Position numbers and translations under genes: made by a program. A DNA stretch of 64,000 nt from CAZIRF01 sp964541755 (GTDB lineage: Bacteria > Spirochaetota > Spirochaetia > Treponematales > Breznakiellaceae), in the NCBI GenBank assembly GCA_964541755.1, contig CAZIRF010000004.1, positions 62,001 through 126,000 on the forward strand, written 5' to 3'. Each line of letters begins with the position of its first letter. Position 1 is the first letter of the stretch. This document shows positions 15,713-24,597 of this stretch, in pieces. Under the pieces are notes generated by a model. The model saw only the letters and a program-made list of their open reading frames with translations, made no database searches and was not told where the DNA came from.

Positions 15713-17446
15713 TTAAATGACCATATTGATACGGCGAAGACGTCCAGACTGATAGTTCGCTCCGCCCGCCCTCGCCGCGCCAGCGGAGAACCCCGCTTCG
15801 TCGGCCTCCACCACAGAGAGGGCCTCATAGCCCGCCTGAGCGACCGCCTCTGCCTCTGCGGAACCGGACAGCGCCCGCGCCGCACCTGCGTTACCGTTTT
15901 GGCGGGCGGTGTAGAAGGGCTGTTTGCCCTCCTCCGCGCCCGCTTGGCCGCCCTGTCCCTGCCCGGCCCCGTCGGCCGAAACCGAAAGATCCAGGCTCGC
16001 GCCGTCGAAACCGCCATCAATGAAGGCCTGCCGCAGCGAGGCGAGCTCGCTTTCGAAGGCCTTGAGGGCCTCTTCACTCTTGACGACGATGCGGGCCGCT
16101 ATATTGTTGTCGGCAATTTTGAGCTGTATCTTGACATCTCCCAGATGCCCCGGCTGCAGGGCCAGGCGAATGAGCCCGTCGCCCCCGTTTTTGAGGACGA
16201 TGGAGGCGTGCCGGACGATGTCGCCGTTGTACTGGGCGCGAAGTTCCTGGGCGAGGGCGTTGGCGAAGGAGCCGGGGCGCGAGAGCGGGGCCTGATCGCC
16301 CCGCAAGCCCGCCTGCGTACCGGTCCCGGCCTCGCCACCGGCGAGTCGAATGACTATGTCTGCGCTGTCGACATCTGCCTGCGGGGTCTCGCTGCCGCCG
16401 CTTGCCGCCTTTGCAAGAGCCTCGTTGCCCGAAGCCCCCTCGCGGGAAACAGCAGAGGGACCCTGCCCGTTGCGATCGCCACGGAGATCGGCCAAACGCA
16501 CTTCCAGACGTTCTTTCCGTCGGTCGCGGCCGGTTTCCGTGCCGGCAATATCCCCTTTGGCCGTCGACATTCGACCTTCACGCTCAGTGCCCGGTTTTTT
16601 TTCACCCGTCAAAGAGGCGTTCTGAACCACGCCCGCCCGGGCCGCACCGGAATGGGAAGCGTCGCGCATGACAAGACCGGACGAGGATACATCTGCCCGC
16701 AGATTTCGAACATCGGCCCCTTTCGACGCGGCCCCGCCATCTTGTGAAGAAGCGACACGCTCCTGCTCGCCAGCGCGGGCAGGGGTCGAGGGAGCCTGAC
16801 TATCAGGCGAAGAGCCGGAATGTGCCAGCCCCTGTCGCGCGGAGGCCGCGGCTTCCGCCGTAGCCGAAGCCGGGTCTGCGGGGCCGCCAGTAGCTCGTCT
16901 GCCGGCGGCCAGGTCGCTATCGCCTGCTTCAAGGCCGGCTGCGCCCGCATTACCACGGGAGCCCTTGACCGGCTTGGCAGGGGCCCTGTCCGAAGCGGTC
17001 TGTGCGGCAAAGAGCGCATCGCCCGTTTCGGGGCCCTCCGCATCGGGGGCCGTCCGCTTGGCAGACAACGCAGTCCGGGAAGAGCTCAAATGGTCTGCCT
17101 GGCGACTGTCCGGGACAGTCCGGGCAGGATTGGGAGTGCGGGAATCGACAGTTGAGGACTCCTGCGCACTGCGGTCCGCTTGATTGGCGGGATCATACAC
17201 ATCCCGATAAGGCGAGGACTCCGTGTCAACGGGAGCTGATCGATACGCGTCACGGGACGCATACGCATCAGTATGAATTTCTTTTCCCATGACCTGCTCG
17301 AGGTAGGAGGAAAAGGAGTCCACCCCGGCAAGGGGAGCTCCCGCATACTCGCCAGAGTATGGCTTTGGCATGTAGTTGCAGGGAAATGCCGGATCAAAAC
17401 CCGTCTGAACGGAACTTCGATCGAGCGGCATGAACGTGTCGAGCAC
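15713..17446 (-). CDS. fliK: FliK-type hook-length control protein
   Basis: 577 residues. The first 400 are low-complexity, rich in Ala, Gly, Ser, Asp and Arg, as expected for the extended ruler region. The conserved C-terminal domain (about 410-515) contains LIRLALQPGHLGDVKIQLKI and ARIVVKSEEALKAFESELAS, typical of Flg_hook. FliK measures hook length and triggers the FlhB switch. It lies between flbB and flgD, the place of tap1/fliK in treponemes. The long linker evolves quickly, so only the C-terminus supports homology. Confidence 0.9.
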   Translation of the reverse strand: MLDTFMPLDRSSVQTGFDPAFPCNYMPKPYSGEYAGAPLAGVDSFSSYLEQVMGKEIHTDAYASRDAYRSAPVDTESSPYRDVYDPANQADRSAQESSTVDSRTPNPARTVPDSRQADHLSSSRTALSAKRTAPDAEGPETGDALFAAQTASDRAPAKPVKGSRGNAGAAGLEAGDSDLAAGRRATGGPADPASATAEAAASARQGLAHSGSSPDSQAPSTPARAGEQERVASSQDGGAASKGADVRNLRADVSSSGLVMRDASHSGAARAGVVQNASLTGEKKPGTEREGRMSTAKGDIAGTETGRDRRKERLEVRLADLRGDRNGQGPSAVSREGASGNEALAKAASGGSETPQADVDSADIVIRLAGGEAGTGTQAGLRGDQAPLSRPGSFANALAQELRAQYNGDIVRHASIVLKNGGDGLIRLALQPGHLGDVKIQLKIADNNIAARIVVKSEEALKAFESELASLRQAFIDGGFDGASLDLSVSADGAGQGQGGQAGAEEGKQPFYTARQNGNAGAARALSGSAEAEAVAQAGYEALSVVEADEAGFSAGAARAGGANYQSGRLRRINMVI

Positions 17447-17493
17447 TCTGCACCCTCCTGACGCCGCAGACGCTCGACACCGGAGGGGACAGC

Positions 17494-18147
17494 CTAGTTC
17501 GGGATGCGGGGTTTTCCCGCCATCTTTCGCTGGATTTCTGCCGCCCGATCGGCGGGGAAGAGCGAGAGCCAGTAGGCCACCAACGAGGCGGTACCCTCTG
17601 CCGTCGCAATCTCCTCCGTCATCCGGAATACATCGATGATATCCTGATCGTCCATGGCCACGAGGATGTCCACCGCCTTGACGGGGGGCATGCCGGTCAG
17701 GTATCGCGCGTTCTGTTCGACGTTTACCCTTCTATTCTCGAACTGTTGGACCGAATCATTGAAGGATTTCTCCTGTTCTTCGAGCGCTTTTTGCCGATCT
17801 TCGAGTTCGCGGGCCATCTGTTCGATCTCGCGCTGGCGTTCGAGGATGCCTTCTTCGATGAGATTGAGCTCCTGTTCACGCAGTTCCAGGGCTTCAAGGC
17901 GCAGGGAAAGACGCTCTTCATCGAGGGAGAGACTCTCGCCGGGGGCGAGAACGACACTGGTGCGTACTTCGCGGCCCAAGAGGCGCATGAGGGGAGAAGT
18001 GTACTTTTTGAGGTCGAAGAGGCCCAGATAGTCAAACCAGAGGGCCCCGCCGAGCACCATGGCGAGAATGAGGAGAAGGAGGAGGATGATTCTGCCCAGT
18101 GCCCCTTTTTTACCGTAGCGTGCCACTGCGCGCGCCCCCTTGCCCAT
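17494..18147 (-). CDS. flbB: FlbB, spirochaete periplasmic-flagellar collar protein
   Basis: 217 residues from the ATG at 18147 (MGKGARAVARYGKKGALG). An in-frame TTG at 18231 would add 28 residues. A membrane helix (about 18-40, ALGRIILLLLLILAMVLGGALWF) precedes a long coiled coil (about 75-145, rich in EL/E/Q heptads). The C-terminal MgtE-N-like part reads KAVDILVAMDDQDIIDVFRM, then LSLFPADRAAEIQRKM. In Borrelia, FlbB is the base of the collar that holds the stators. Its normal upstream neighbours (flgB to fliJ) are absent here; a phosphoesterase gene precedes it instead. Confidence 0.9.
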   Translation of the reverse strand: MGKGARAVARYGKKGALGRIILLLLLILAMVLGGALWFDYLGLFDLKKYTSPLMRLLGREVRTSVVLAPGESLSLDEERLSLRLEALELREQELNLIEEGILERQREIEQMARELEDRQKALEEQEKSFNDSVQQFENRRVNVEQNARYLTGMPPVKAVDILVAMDDQDIIDVFRMTEEIATAEGTASLVAYWLSLFPADRAAEIQRKMAGKPRIPN

Positions 18148-18234
18148 GGTGAATGACGGGCCGATGGCCACGCCGATCGCACGGAGCAGCGCCCCGCGTT
18201 TCGGGCTCCAGTATGCAAGCTGTCCGGTCAATCG

Positions 18235-19299
18235 TCAAGCCAAGAGGCGAATGCGGGCTTGAATGTAATCGAGGCGGTCGCTGTTGAGGACAACCCGTCG
18301 TGCCGGCGAGTTTGGCAGGGCTTCAATCGCGTACTGGCCCCGCGATACGAATTTTTTCCCGTGGCCTTCGGTAAACCAGTAGACGAGAGAGATGGATTCA
18401 CGGTCGAGTTCGATGCAGGTGAGTCCCTTGCGGCCAATACAGTTGCCGGAATTGAACAGACAGGGGACGGGAAGGATATCGCCATACAGGCTGTCGTGCA
18501 GGGAATGCCGGCGCTCTTTTTTGGTGAGCTTCTCCAGTTCGCCGCGCAGGGCTCTCACTTCGCGTTCAATGTAATCCCGGGCTCGTCCATCTGCAGCCGG
18601 ATACTCGCGGCAGAGGGATTCTATCTCGAATTTGACAAGATCGTAGCGGGAGAGGGATTCGAAGAGGGTTCGATGGGTATGGCCGATGAGCGAGACGACC
18701 CCGGCGTTTCGCGAATAGGTGTAGGCGGCCTGCTCGATGGAAAAGCGTTGGCGAAGGCGACGGCGGTTGGCGATGTTGCGGATACCCAGCGGCGTGGCTA
18801 TGTAGCGCAGGAGCAGGCCGATAAGAAAGGAATCCCGCTCGTAGCGGCTCGAGGACTGATGCCCGTGAAAGAGATGAAAGTCGAGCTCCCCGGCGCGCAG
18901 CCTGAGGCCGTCGAGGAGTTCGTAGGGATAGTGCGGATGAAGACGCAGGACGGCGTCATGATTCCCCAGGATCTTGTGGAAGCGGCCGGCTTCGCGATAG
19001 CGGTCGAAGAGTTCGTAAAGGGAGCGCCACTGCTCGCGTATGCGCGCCATGGTAAAGCGCTGGAGTTCTTCAATGTCCCCGTTGAGGACGAGGATATCGC
19101 CCCGGGGATAGTACCAATCTGCAAGGAGGTCCCGCAGGAGGGCCCCGTTGTGAAGGAGGTCGTCGGCGCGACCACCACCGCCCATGTGCAGATCGCTAAA
19201 GATAACGTAGCGCTCGCCATGTTCGATGGTACGCTGCGGAGTTCGGGCCATAAGGGAGGCGAGGGCCCTGCTCGTCGCGCTGTCTTTCATATCTTCCAT
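18235..19299 (-). CDS. Calcineurin-like metallophosphoesterase (LpxH-like)
   Basis: 354 residues. The metallophosphoesterase motifs appear in order: FSDLHMG (about 35), LNGDIEE (about 76), LGNHD (about 112), HGHQ (about 145) and GHTHR (about 210). Together they form the dimetal centre. The best-known relative by layout is UDP-2,3-diacylglucosamine hydrolase, but the long C-terminal region (about 230-354) is extra, and the substrate cannot be inferred; UDP-sugar, nucleotide or protein phosphoesterase roles are possible. It ends 3 bases before the upstream TTG of the flbB frame, so flbB may be co-transcribed with it. It is divergent from the YggT gene across 41 bases. Confidence 0.85.
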   Translation of the reverse strand: MEDMKDSATSRALASLMARTPQRTIEHGERYVIFSDLHMGGGGRADDLLHNGALLRDLLADWYYPRGDILVLNGDIEELQRFTMARIREQWRSLYELFDRYREAGRFHKILGNHDAVLRLHPHYPYELLDGLRLRAGELDFHLFHGHQSSSRYERDSFLIGLLLRYIATPLGIRNIANRRRLRQRFSIEQAAYTYSRNAGVVSLIGHTHRTLFESLSRYDLVKFEIESLCREYPAADGRARDYIEREVRALRGELEKLTKKERRHSLHDSLYGDILPVPCLFNSGNCIGRKGLTCIELDRESISLVYWFTEGHGKKFVSRGQYAIEALPNSPARRVVLNSDRLDYIQARIRLLA

Positions 19300-19340
19300 A
19301 TTAACTCGACGAGCGCCGTTTTTTCACGTATCTTGTGCTT

Positions 19341-19928
19341 ATGAACACAATTTTTCGTCTGGCAGGGGCCCTCACGAGCCTCTATTCCATAGCAATAGTC
19401 GTTCGACTCCTGTCCTCATGGATACAGGCCGATCACCAGAATGCCTTCATGGGCTTTCTCCACCGCATCACGGACCCCTGGCTGGGGTTTTTTCGGCGCT
19501 TGGGCCTCCTGAATGTGGGGGGCATGGATTTTTCACCCCTCCTCGCCCTCTCGACCCTGTCTTTCTTTTCCCGCCTCTTCCTGGAGATCGACCTGCAGCA
19601 GGGCGTGAACGTCTTCGGCATACTCGCCCTCCTCCTCTCCTCGCTCTGGGCCGCCGTCTCCTTTGTCCTGGGCTTTTTCTTCATCATCTTCCTCTTGCGT
19701 CTCTTCTCCTGGAAGACCGCAAAAGACTCCTACCTGCCCCTGTGGCAGACGGTTTCACAGCTCTCTGCCCCGGCGGAGGACTTCGTCAACAAGCTCATCT
19801 ATTCCGGCAGTCAATTTGATTACGGGCGGCTGCTCCTAACGGGGGCCCTCCTCTCGTTGGGGACGAACATCGCCGGCAGCATCCTCATAGCCCTGGCCAG
19901 CTTCGCCTTGGGCGGTATCGCGGGATAG
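19341..19928 (+). CDS. YggT family membrane protein
   Basis: 195 residues from the ATG at 19341 (a GTG two codons earlier is possible). There are two YggT-like repeats, each with paired hydrophobic segments. The first carries the signature IVVRLLSSWIQ ... FLHRITDPWLGFFRRLGL; further segments are FGILALLLSSLWAAVSFVLG and LLTGALLSLGTNIAGSILIA. YggT proteins are small inner-membrane proteins linked to osmotic stress or cell shape, and their biochemical role is unknown. recG starts 5 bases after the stop, suggesting co-transcription. Confidence 0.85.
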   Translation: MNTIFRLAGALTSLYSIAIVVRLLSSWIQADHQNAFMGFLHRITDPWLGFFRRLGLLNVGGMDFSPLLALSTLSFFSRLFLEIDLQQGVNVFGILALLLSSLWAAVSFVLGFFFIIFLLRLFSWKTAKDSYLPLWQTVSQLSAPAEDFVNKLIYSGSQFDYGRLLLTGALLSLGTNIAGSILIALASFALGGIAG

Positions 19929-19933
19929 ACGGC

Positions 19934-22072
19934 ATGTTTCTGGGCGAGCTCAAAACCCCGATTTCCCACCTTGCCGGGGTGGGCCCCGCGTTGCAGAAGA
20001 AGCTCGCGGCCGCCGGCCTCGCCGATATCGGGAGCCTCCTGCGCTGGTACCCCCGCTCCTGGGAGGACCAGAGCGCCTGTGTCCCCCTGGAAGCTTGGGC
20101 GAGCGCCCGGAATGTCCTGGTAGACCTTGAAGTGGTGGATCAGCAGTGGTTCGGATTCGGGCGGATGAAGACCCTCAAGCTCATCGTGACAGACGGGAGC
20201 GAGGTCGCCGCCCTCGTCTGCTTCAACCGCCCCTTCCTCGAAAAACAGTACCCCCCCGGCTCGCGCGTGCGCGTATGGGCGCACTTTCACCGCAAGTACG
20301 GCGAGATACAGTCGACGAGCTTCGAGATTCACGGGGTGGTCGGCAGCGCCCCGGAGGGTATTGTCCCCGTCTACCCCCTGCGAAACGGTCTGGGGCAGCA
20401 CCAGCTGCGCCGCATTATGAAGGAAGCAATCAAAGCATGGGGCAGCAACCTCGAGGACGAAATACCCGAGGCCATCCGCGTCGAACGAAAACTCCTGCAC
20501 AAGGCAGAGGCCCTCGCGGCCATCCACTTTCCCGCCGATTTCGGGGAACTGGAAGCCGCCCGCACCACCCTCATCTACGAAGAACTCTTCCACTTTGAAA
20601 TACTCGCCGGGCAGCGGGTCCTCAAGAGGCGGCGCGAAAGCGGCTTGCTTCCCGCCGGGGGAACGGCAGCCGCCGGTTCAGACCCGACCGGCGCCGCGGG
20701 CGAGAGCGGCGCCGCGGGCGAAAGTAGCGCCCAAGGCGAGAACCCCATCAGCCCCCTCCAACAGCGGCTGATCGAACGCCTGCCCTTCACCCTTACCCCC
20801 GGCCAGATGAACGCCCTCGCCGACATGAACCGCGACATCGCAAGCGGCCGCGCCATGGCCCGCCTCCTGCAGGGCGATGTCGGCTCGGGCAAGACCCTCG
20901 TCGCCTTCCTCGCCGCCCTCGCCTGTATCGAGCTCGGCCTGCAGGTGGCCATACTCGCCCCCACAGAACTCCTCGCCCGCCAGCATGCGGCCCAGGCCGG
21001 GCGCGTCCTTGACCCCTTGGGGCTGCGCCTCGCGAGCCTTTCGGGATCGGTCAAGGCCTCGAGCCGCAAACACCTTCTGACCGCCCTCAAGGCCGGGGAG
21101 ATCGACCTCATCGTCGGCACCCACGCCCTCTTCTCGAAGGACGTCGAGTACCACAAGCTGGGCCTCGTCGTCGTGGATGAGCAACACCGCTTCGGGGTCC
21201 TCCAGCGGGCGGCCATCATGGCGAAGGGGGCGAACCCGCACCTCTTGATGATGAGCGCCACACCCATCCCGCGCAGCCTCGCCCTCACCCTCTTTGGAGA
21301 CCTCGACGTCTCGACCATCCGCGAGCTCCCCGCCGGGCGCAAGCCCATCCGCACCCACCTCGCCCGCCACGGGAACGAGGAAAAAGTCTATGAATTCGTA
21401 CGCCGGGAGCTGGAGGCAGGACGCCAAGCCTACTTCGTCTACCCCCTCATCGAGGGCGAGGAGGGCATGGCCCTCAAGGACGCGGTGGGCATGGCCCGCG
21501 AACTGGAAGAACGCGTATTCCCCGGCTGGCCCCTCGCCCTCGTCCACTCGAAGCTCGACGACGAGGAAAAGGCCGCCGCCATGGAGGGCTTTCGCCGCGG
21601 GGATATTCGCATACTCGTCGCCACGAGCGTCGTCGAAGTGGGTATCGACGTCCCCAACGCCAGCTGCATGGTCATCGAGCACGCCGAACGCTTCGGCCTG
21701 GCGGCCCTGCACCAGCTGCGCGGGCGTGTGGGGCGCGGCGAAGCCCAGTCCTACTGCTTCCTCGTCTACTCGAAGGAACCCGGCGAGGACGGCGCGGCCC
21801 GCCTCAAGGTCATGAAGGAACATAACGACGGCTTCATCATCGCAGAAGAGGACTTGAAGCTGCGCGGCCCCGGCCAGCTCTCGGGCCTGGAACAGTCCGG
21901 CTACCTCGCCCTGGGCATTGCCGACCCCGTCCGCGACATCGCCCTTCTGGGCCTCGCGCGCGAAGACGCCTTCGCCCTCCTCGAAAGGGACCCCGGCCTC
22001 CTCGAGGCCGACAACCAGCGTGTCGCCCTCCTGCACGAGCGCGCCCCACCCTTCCGCAGCGGCAGCCTCTAA
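19934..22072 (+). CDS. recG: RecG, ATP-dependent branched-DNA helicase
   Basis: 712 residues. An N-terminal wedge/OB domain (KLIVTDGSEVAALVCFNRPF near 80) precedes two RecA-like lobes. Walker A is GDVGSGKT (about 314-321), followed by DEQHRFGV (motif II), SATPIPR (III), and motifs V/VI in TSVVEVGIDVPNA and QLRGRVGRG. RecG remodels stalled forks and Holliday junctions. A non-conserved Gly/Ala-rich insertion (about 238-275, with GAAGES repeated twice from 18-bp repeats) separates wedge and helicase lobes. The ATG lies 5 bases after the yggT stop. Confidence 0.96.
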   Translation: MFLGELKTPISHLAGVGPALQKKLAAAGLADIGSLLRWYPRSWEDQSACVPLEAWASARNVLVDLEVVDQQWFGFGRMKTLKLIVTDGSEVAALVCFNRPFLEKQYPPGSRVRVWAHFHRKYGEIQSTSFEIHGVVGSAPEGIVPVYPLRNGLGQHQLRRIMKEAIKAWGSNLEDEIPEAIRVERKLLHKAEALAAIHFPADFGELEAARTTLIYEELFHFEILAGQRVLKRRRESGLLPAGGTAAAGSDPTGAAGESGAAGESSAQGENPISPLQQRLIERLPFTLTPGQMNALADMNRDIASGRAMARLLQGDVGSGKTLVAFLAALACIELGLQVAILAPTELLARQHAAQAGRVLDPLGLRLASLSGSVKASSRKHLLTALKAGEIDLIVGTHALFSKDVEYHKLGLVVVDEQHRFGVLQRAAIMAKGANPHLLMMSATPIPRSLALTLFGDLDVSTIRELPAGRKPIRTHLARHGNEEKVYEFVRRELEAGRQAYFVYPLIEGEEGMALKDAVGMARELEERVFPGWPLALVHSKLDDEEKAAAMEGFRRGDIRILVATSVVEVGIDVPNASCMVIEHAERFGLAALHQLRGRVGRGEAQSYCFLVYSKEPGEDGAARLKVMKEHNDGFIIAEEDLKLRGPGQLSGLEQSGYLALGIADPVRDIALLGLAREDAFALLERDPGLLEADNQRVALLHERAPPFRSGSL

Positions 22073-22102
22073 GGAAATTATCGCCAGTAAAAAGGAGTTG
22101 CC

Positions 22103-23371
22103 ATGAGTTGGTACATGCCCACACGCATCATCGCCGGCGACAGCGTCGTATTGAAGGCAAATGAATACGTACAATCAATACTGATAGCCCCCTCCGGCCC
22201 CCCTTCGCGGGAGGGCGGACACGCGCGGGCCCCCGCGGGGTCCCGGCCACGCTGCCTCATCGTCTGCGGCAGGCAATCGGCGGCGGCGAGCGGGGCCCTC
22301 GACGACGTGAACACCCTCCTCGATGACTGCGGGATTGAGGGCGTCCTCTTCGAAAGGGTGAGCCCCAACCCGACTCCGCAGATCGTGCGGGAGGGCGCCC
22401 GTATCGCGCGCGAGGCACAGGCCGCCATGGTCATCGGCATAGGCGGGGGATCGCCCCTCGACGCGGCTAAGGCCATCGCCCTCTTCGCCGTCAACGACAT
22501 CCCCGAAGCCGACACATTCTGCCCGTATACGGGCAGGGACGCCCTCCCCATCATCGCCATCCCCACGACCGCGGGCACCGGGAGCGAGGTAACCCCCTAC
22601 GCTATACTCACGAATGAGGCGGCGCAGACCAAGACGAGCATCAGCCATGTATCGATGTTTCCCCGTCTCGCCCTCCTCGACGGCCGCTATACGCAGAGTC
22701 TGTCGCATGAAACGAGGATCAATACCGCCCTGGATGCCTTCTCGCACGCCCTCGAAGGCTGCCTTACAAAACGGCGCACCCCCTTTTCACGCGCCCTTGC
22801 CCACAGTACACTCGCCATTATCGGGCGGCAGTTGCGCCAGCTCGCCGACGGGCTTGCCCCGGACGACGACGCGCGTCAGGAGCTCCTCGAGGCGGCCTCG
22901 ATGGCCGGCATGGTCATCGCCCAGAGCGGCACCACCGTGGGTCATGCCCTTGGCTACTGCCTTACGGTGGACCGCGGCATCGACCACGGCAGGGCCAATG
23001 CCCTGGTCATGGCGTCCCTCCTGGACGTACTGGCGCGCAGTGCGGGCGACGAGATTGCGGAGCTCCTCCGGGCGGCGGGATTCCCTCCCGCCAGAGGCAC
23101 CGCCGCCGGAGCCGCAAGCACTGCCGGGGACGCCAGCGCCGGAGGCGCCTCAGGCGGCGCCACCACGGCCCTCCGCAGGCCCCTCGACCGCCTCCTGGGC
23201 GAACGGGAGCGGGCGACGGAAGCCGAAATTGCCGACTGGGCCCGGCGGGCCGCCGCTTCGAAGAACCTGGCCAACACGATTTGTTCTCCCTCCAGGGAAG
23301 ACCTGGAAGACATACTTCGCTCGAGTCTCGCACCCGCGCAGAACGAGAGCCGCGACAGGGTACAACCTTGA
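22103..23371 (+). CDS. Iron-containing alcohol dehydrogenase
   Basis: 422 residues of the group III (iron-type) alcohol dehydrogenase family. The NAD-binding GGGSPLDAAKA lies at about 114-124, IPTTAGTGSEVT near 154, and the metal-binding His cluster in DAFSHALEG and GHALGYCLTVDRGIDHGRAN. Likely substrates are small alcohols or diols; which one cannot be told. Two low-complexity insertions are unusual: one at about residues 27-50 (SGPPSREGGHARAPAGSR), just where a strand of the Rossmann-like domain should start, and one at about 335-355 (Gly/Ala/Ser-rich). An AGGAG-like site (AAAAAGGAGTTGCC) precedes the ATG. Confidence 0.88.
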   Translation: MSWYMPTRIIAGDSVVLKANEYVQSILIAPSGPPSREGGHARAPAGSRPRCLIVCGRQSAAASGALDDVNTLLDDCGIEGVLFERVSPNPTPQIVREGARIAREAQAAMVIGIGGGSPLDAAKAIALFAVNDIPEADTFCPYTGRDALPIIAIPTTAGTGSEVTPYAILTNEAAQTKTSISHVSMFPRLALLDGRYTQSLSHETRINTALDAFSHALEGCLTKRRTPFSRALAHSTLAIIGRQLRQLADGLAPDDDARQELLEAASMAGMVIAQSGTTVGHALGYCLTVDRGIDHGRANALVMASLLDVLARSAGDEIAELLRAAGFPPARGTAAGAASTAGDASAGGASGGATTALRRPLDRLLGERERATEAEIADWARRAAASKNLANTICSPSREDLEDILRSSLAPAQNESRDRVQP

Positions 23372-23391
23372 TCGCAGAGAGGAGCATCAGC

Positions 23392-24426
23392 ATGATCCCC
23401 GTACTTCCCAACGGATACCGCCCCGTCCTTTCCCAGCGAGAGACGGAACTCGCCATCAAGCTCGTAAAGGACTTCTTTGAGCGCAACCTCGCCGCAGAGC
23501 TCCGCCTCTCGCGCGTCACCTCGCCCATCTTCGTCCCCCGGGGCTCGGGCATCAACGACGACCTCAACGGCATCGAACGCCCCGTCCGCTTCCCGGTAAA
23601 GAACTTGGGCGAGAAGGAGATGGAGGTCGTCCAGTCGCTGGCCAAGTGGAAACGCATGGCCCTCGCCGACTACCGCTACGAGGCCGGCTACGGGCTCTAC
23701 ACCGACATGAACGCCCTGCGCCCCGACGACGACATCGACGCCACCCACTCCATCTACGTCGACCAGTGGGACTGGGAGCTCGTCATGGCGGCCGATCAGC
23801 GGAACAGGGCCTTCCTCTACCGCATCGTCTCGCGCATCTACGAAGTCCTGCGCCGCACCGAGTTCCTCGTCTGCGAGCACTACCCGGCCATCAAGCCCCA
23901 ATTGCCCGAAGCGATACACATCGTCCACGCAGAAGAGCTGCGTGCGCGCTGGCCGGAAAAAACACCCCAGGAGCGCGAGAAGCTCATCTGCCAGGAAAAG
24001 GGAGCCGTCTTTATCTGCGGCATAGGCGGGGCTCTGGGCGACGGCGCCATCCACGGCGGGCGCGCCCCCGACTACGACGACTGGTCAAGCGCCGGCGACG
24101 ACGGCCTGCCGGGCCTCAACGGCGACATCATGGTCTGGGACGCCGTACGCGAAGACGCCCTCGAGCTCTCGTCCATGGGCATTCGCGTAAGCAGGGAAGC
24201 CCTCGAAACCCAGCTTGCCATCCGCGGAGCCAAAGAGCGCGCCGAACTCTACTGGCACAAGCGGCTCCTCGCCGGCGAGTTCCCCCAGACCATTGGCGGG
24301 GGTATCGGCCAGTCGCGCCTGTGCATGTACCTCCTGCGCAAGGCCCATATCGGCGAGGTTCAGGCCTCCGTCTGGGACGAGAAGACCCTCGCCGCCTGCC
24401 GCGACGCCGCCGTCCCCCTCATGTAA
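23392..24426 (+). CDS. asnA: AsnA, aspartate-ammonia ligase
   Basis: 344 residues from the ATG at 23392, eight bases after GAGGAG; a longer frame upstream overlaps the dehydrogenase gene and is not used. The sequence is class II-aminoacyl-tRNA-synthetase-like. Hallmarks of AsnA include RVTSPIFVPRGSGINDDLNG, VDQWDWELVM, VFICGIGGALGDG, and QTIGGGIGQSRLCMYLL near the C-terminus. The enzyme makes asparagine from aspartate, ammonia and ATP in the cytoplasm. It follows the alcohol dehydrogenase by 20 bases. A 17-bp-stem palindrome lies 30 bases after the stop. Confidence 0.96.
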   Translation: MIPVLPNGYRPVLSQRETELAIKLVKDFFERNLAAELRLSRVTSPIFVPRGSGINDDLNGIERPVRFPVKNLGEKEMEVVQSLAKWKRMALADYRYEAGYGLYTDMNALRPDDDIDATHSIYVDQWDWELVMAADQRNRAFLYRIVSRIYEVLRRTEFLVCEHYPAIKPQLPEAIHIVHAEELRARWPEKTPQEREKLICQEKGAVFICGIGGALGDGAIHGGRAPDYDDWSSAGDDGLPGLNGDIMVWDAVREDALELSSMGIRVSREALETQLAIRGAKERAELYWHKRLLAGEFPQTIGGGIGQSRLCMYLLRKAHIGEVQASVWDEKTLAACRDAAVPLM

Positions 24427-24455
24427 GTAGCGGGACCACCCCCCAAAAACACACA

Positions 24456-24492
24456 GCGAGCGCGCGAAAACCCGCGGTTTTCGCGCGCTCGC
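24456..24492. repeat. 17-bp perfect palindrome downstream of asnA
   Basis: The arms GCGAGCGCGCGAAAACC and GGTTTTCGCGCGCTCGC flank a 3-nt loop CGC. No T-run follows, so it is at best an unconventional terminator. The geometry matches the palindromes at 6172, 11822 and 52799, suggesting a dispersed palindromic element. Confidence 0.7.
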
Positions 24493-24597
24493 ACACACGA
24501 TGGCCCCACAGGAACTCAGGCCAATCGGGATCCCCTTTGCAGGAAGCATTGGCCGGCGGCAATAAGCTGTAGTATATTTGTGTATATGGAGGTGCCG

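Noticed and set aside
17266..17285. CATCAGTATGAATTTC in fliK as another copy of the recurrent word
   Set aside because: It has several mismatches and lies in ordinary coding sequence, so a chance match is more likely.
20678..22174. Minus-strand frame of about 500 codons opposite recG
   Set aside because: It is a mirror of the GC-rich recG codons, with no motifs or ribosome site.
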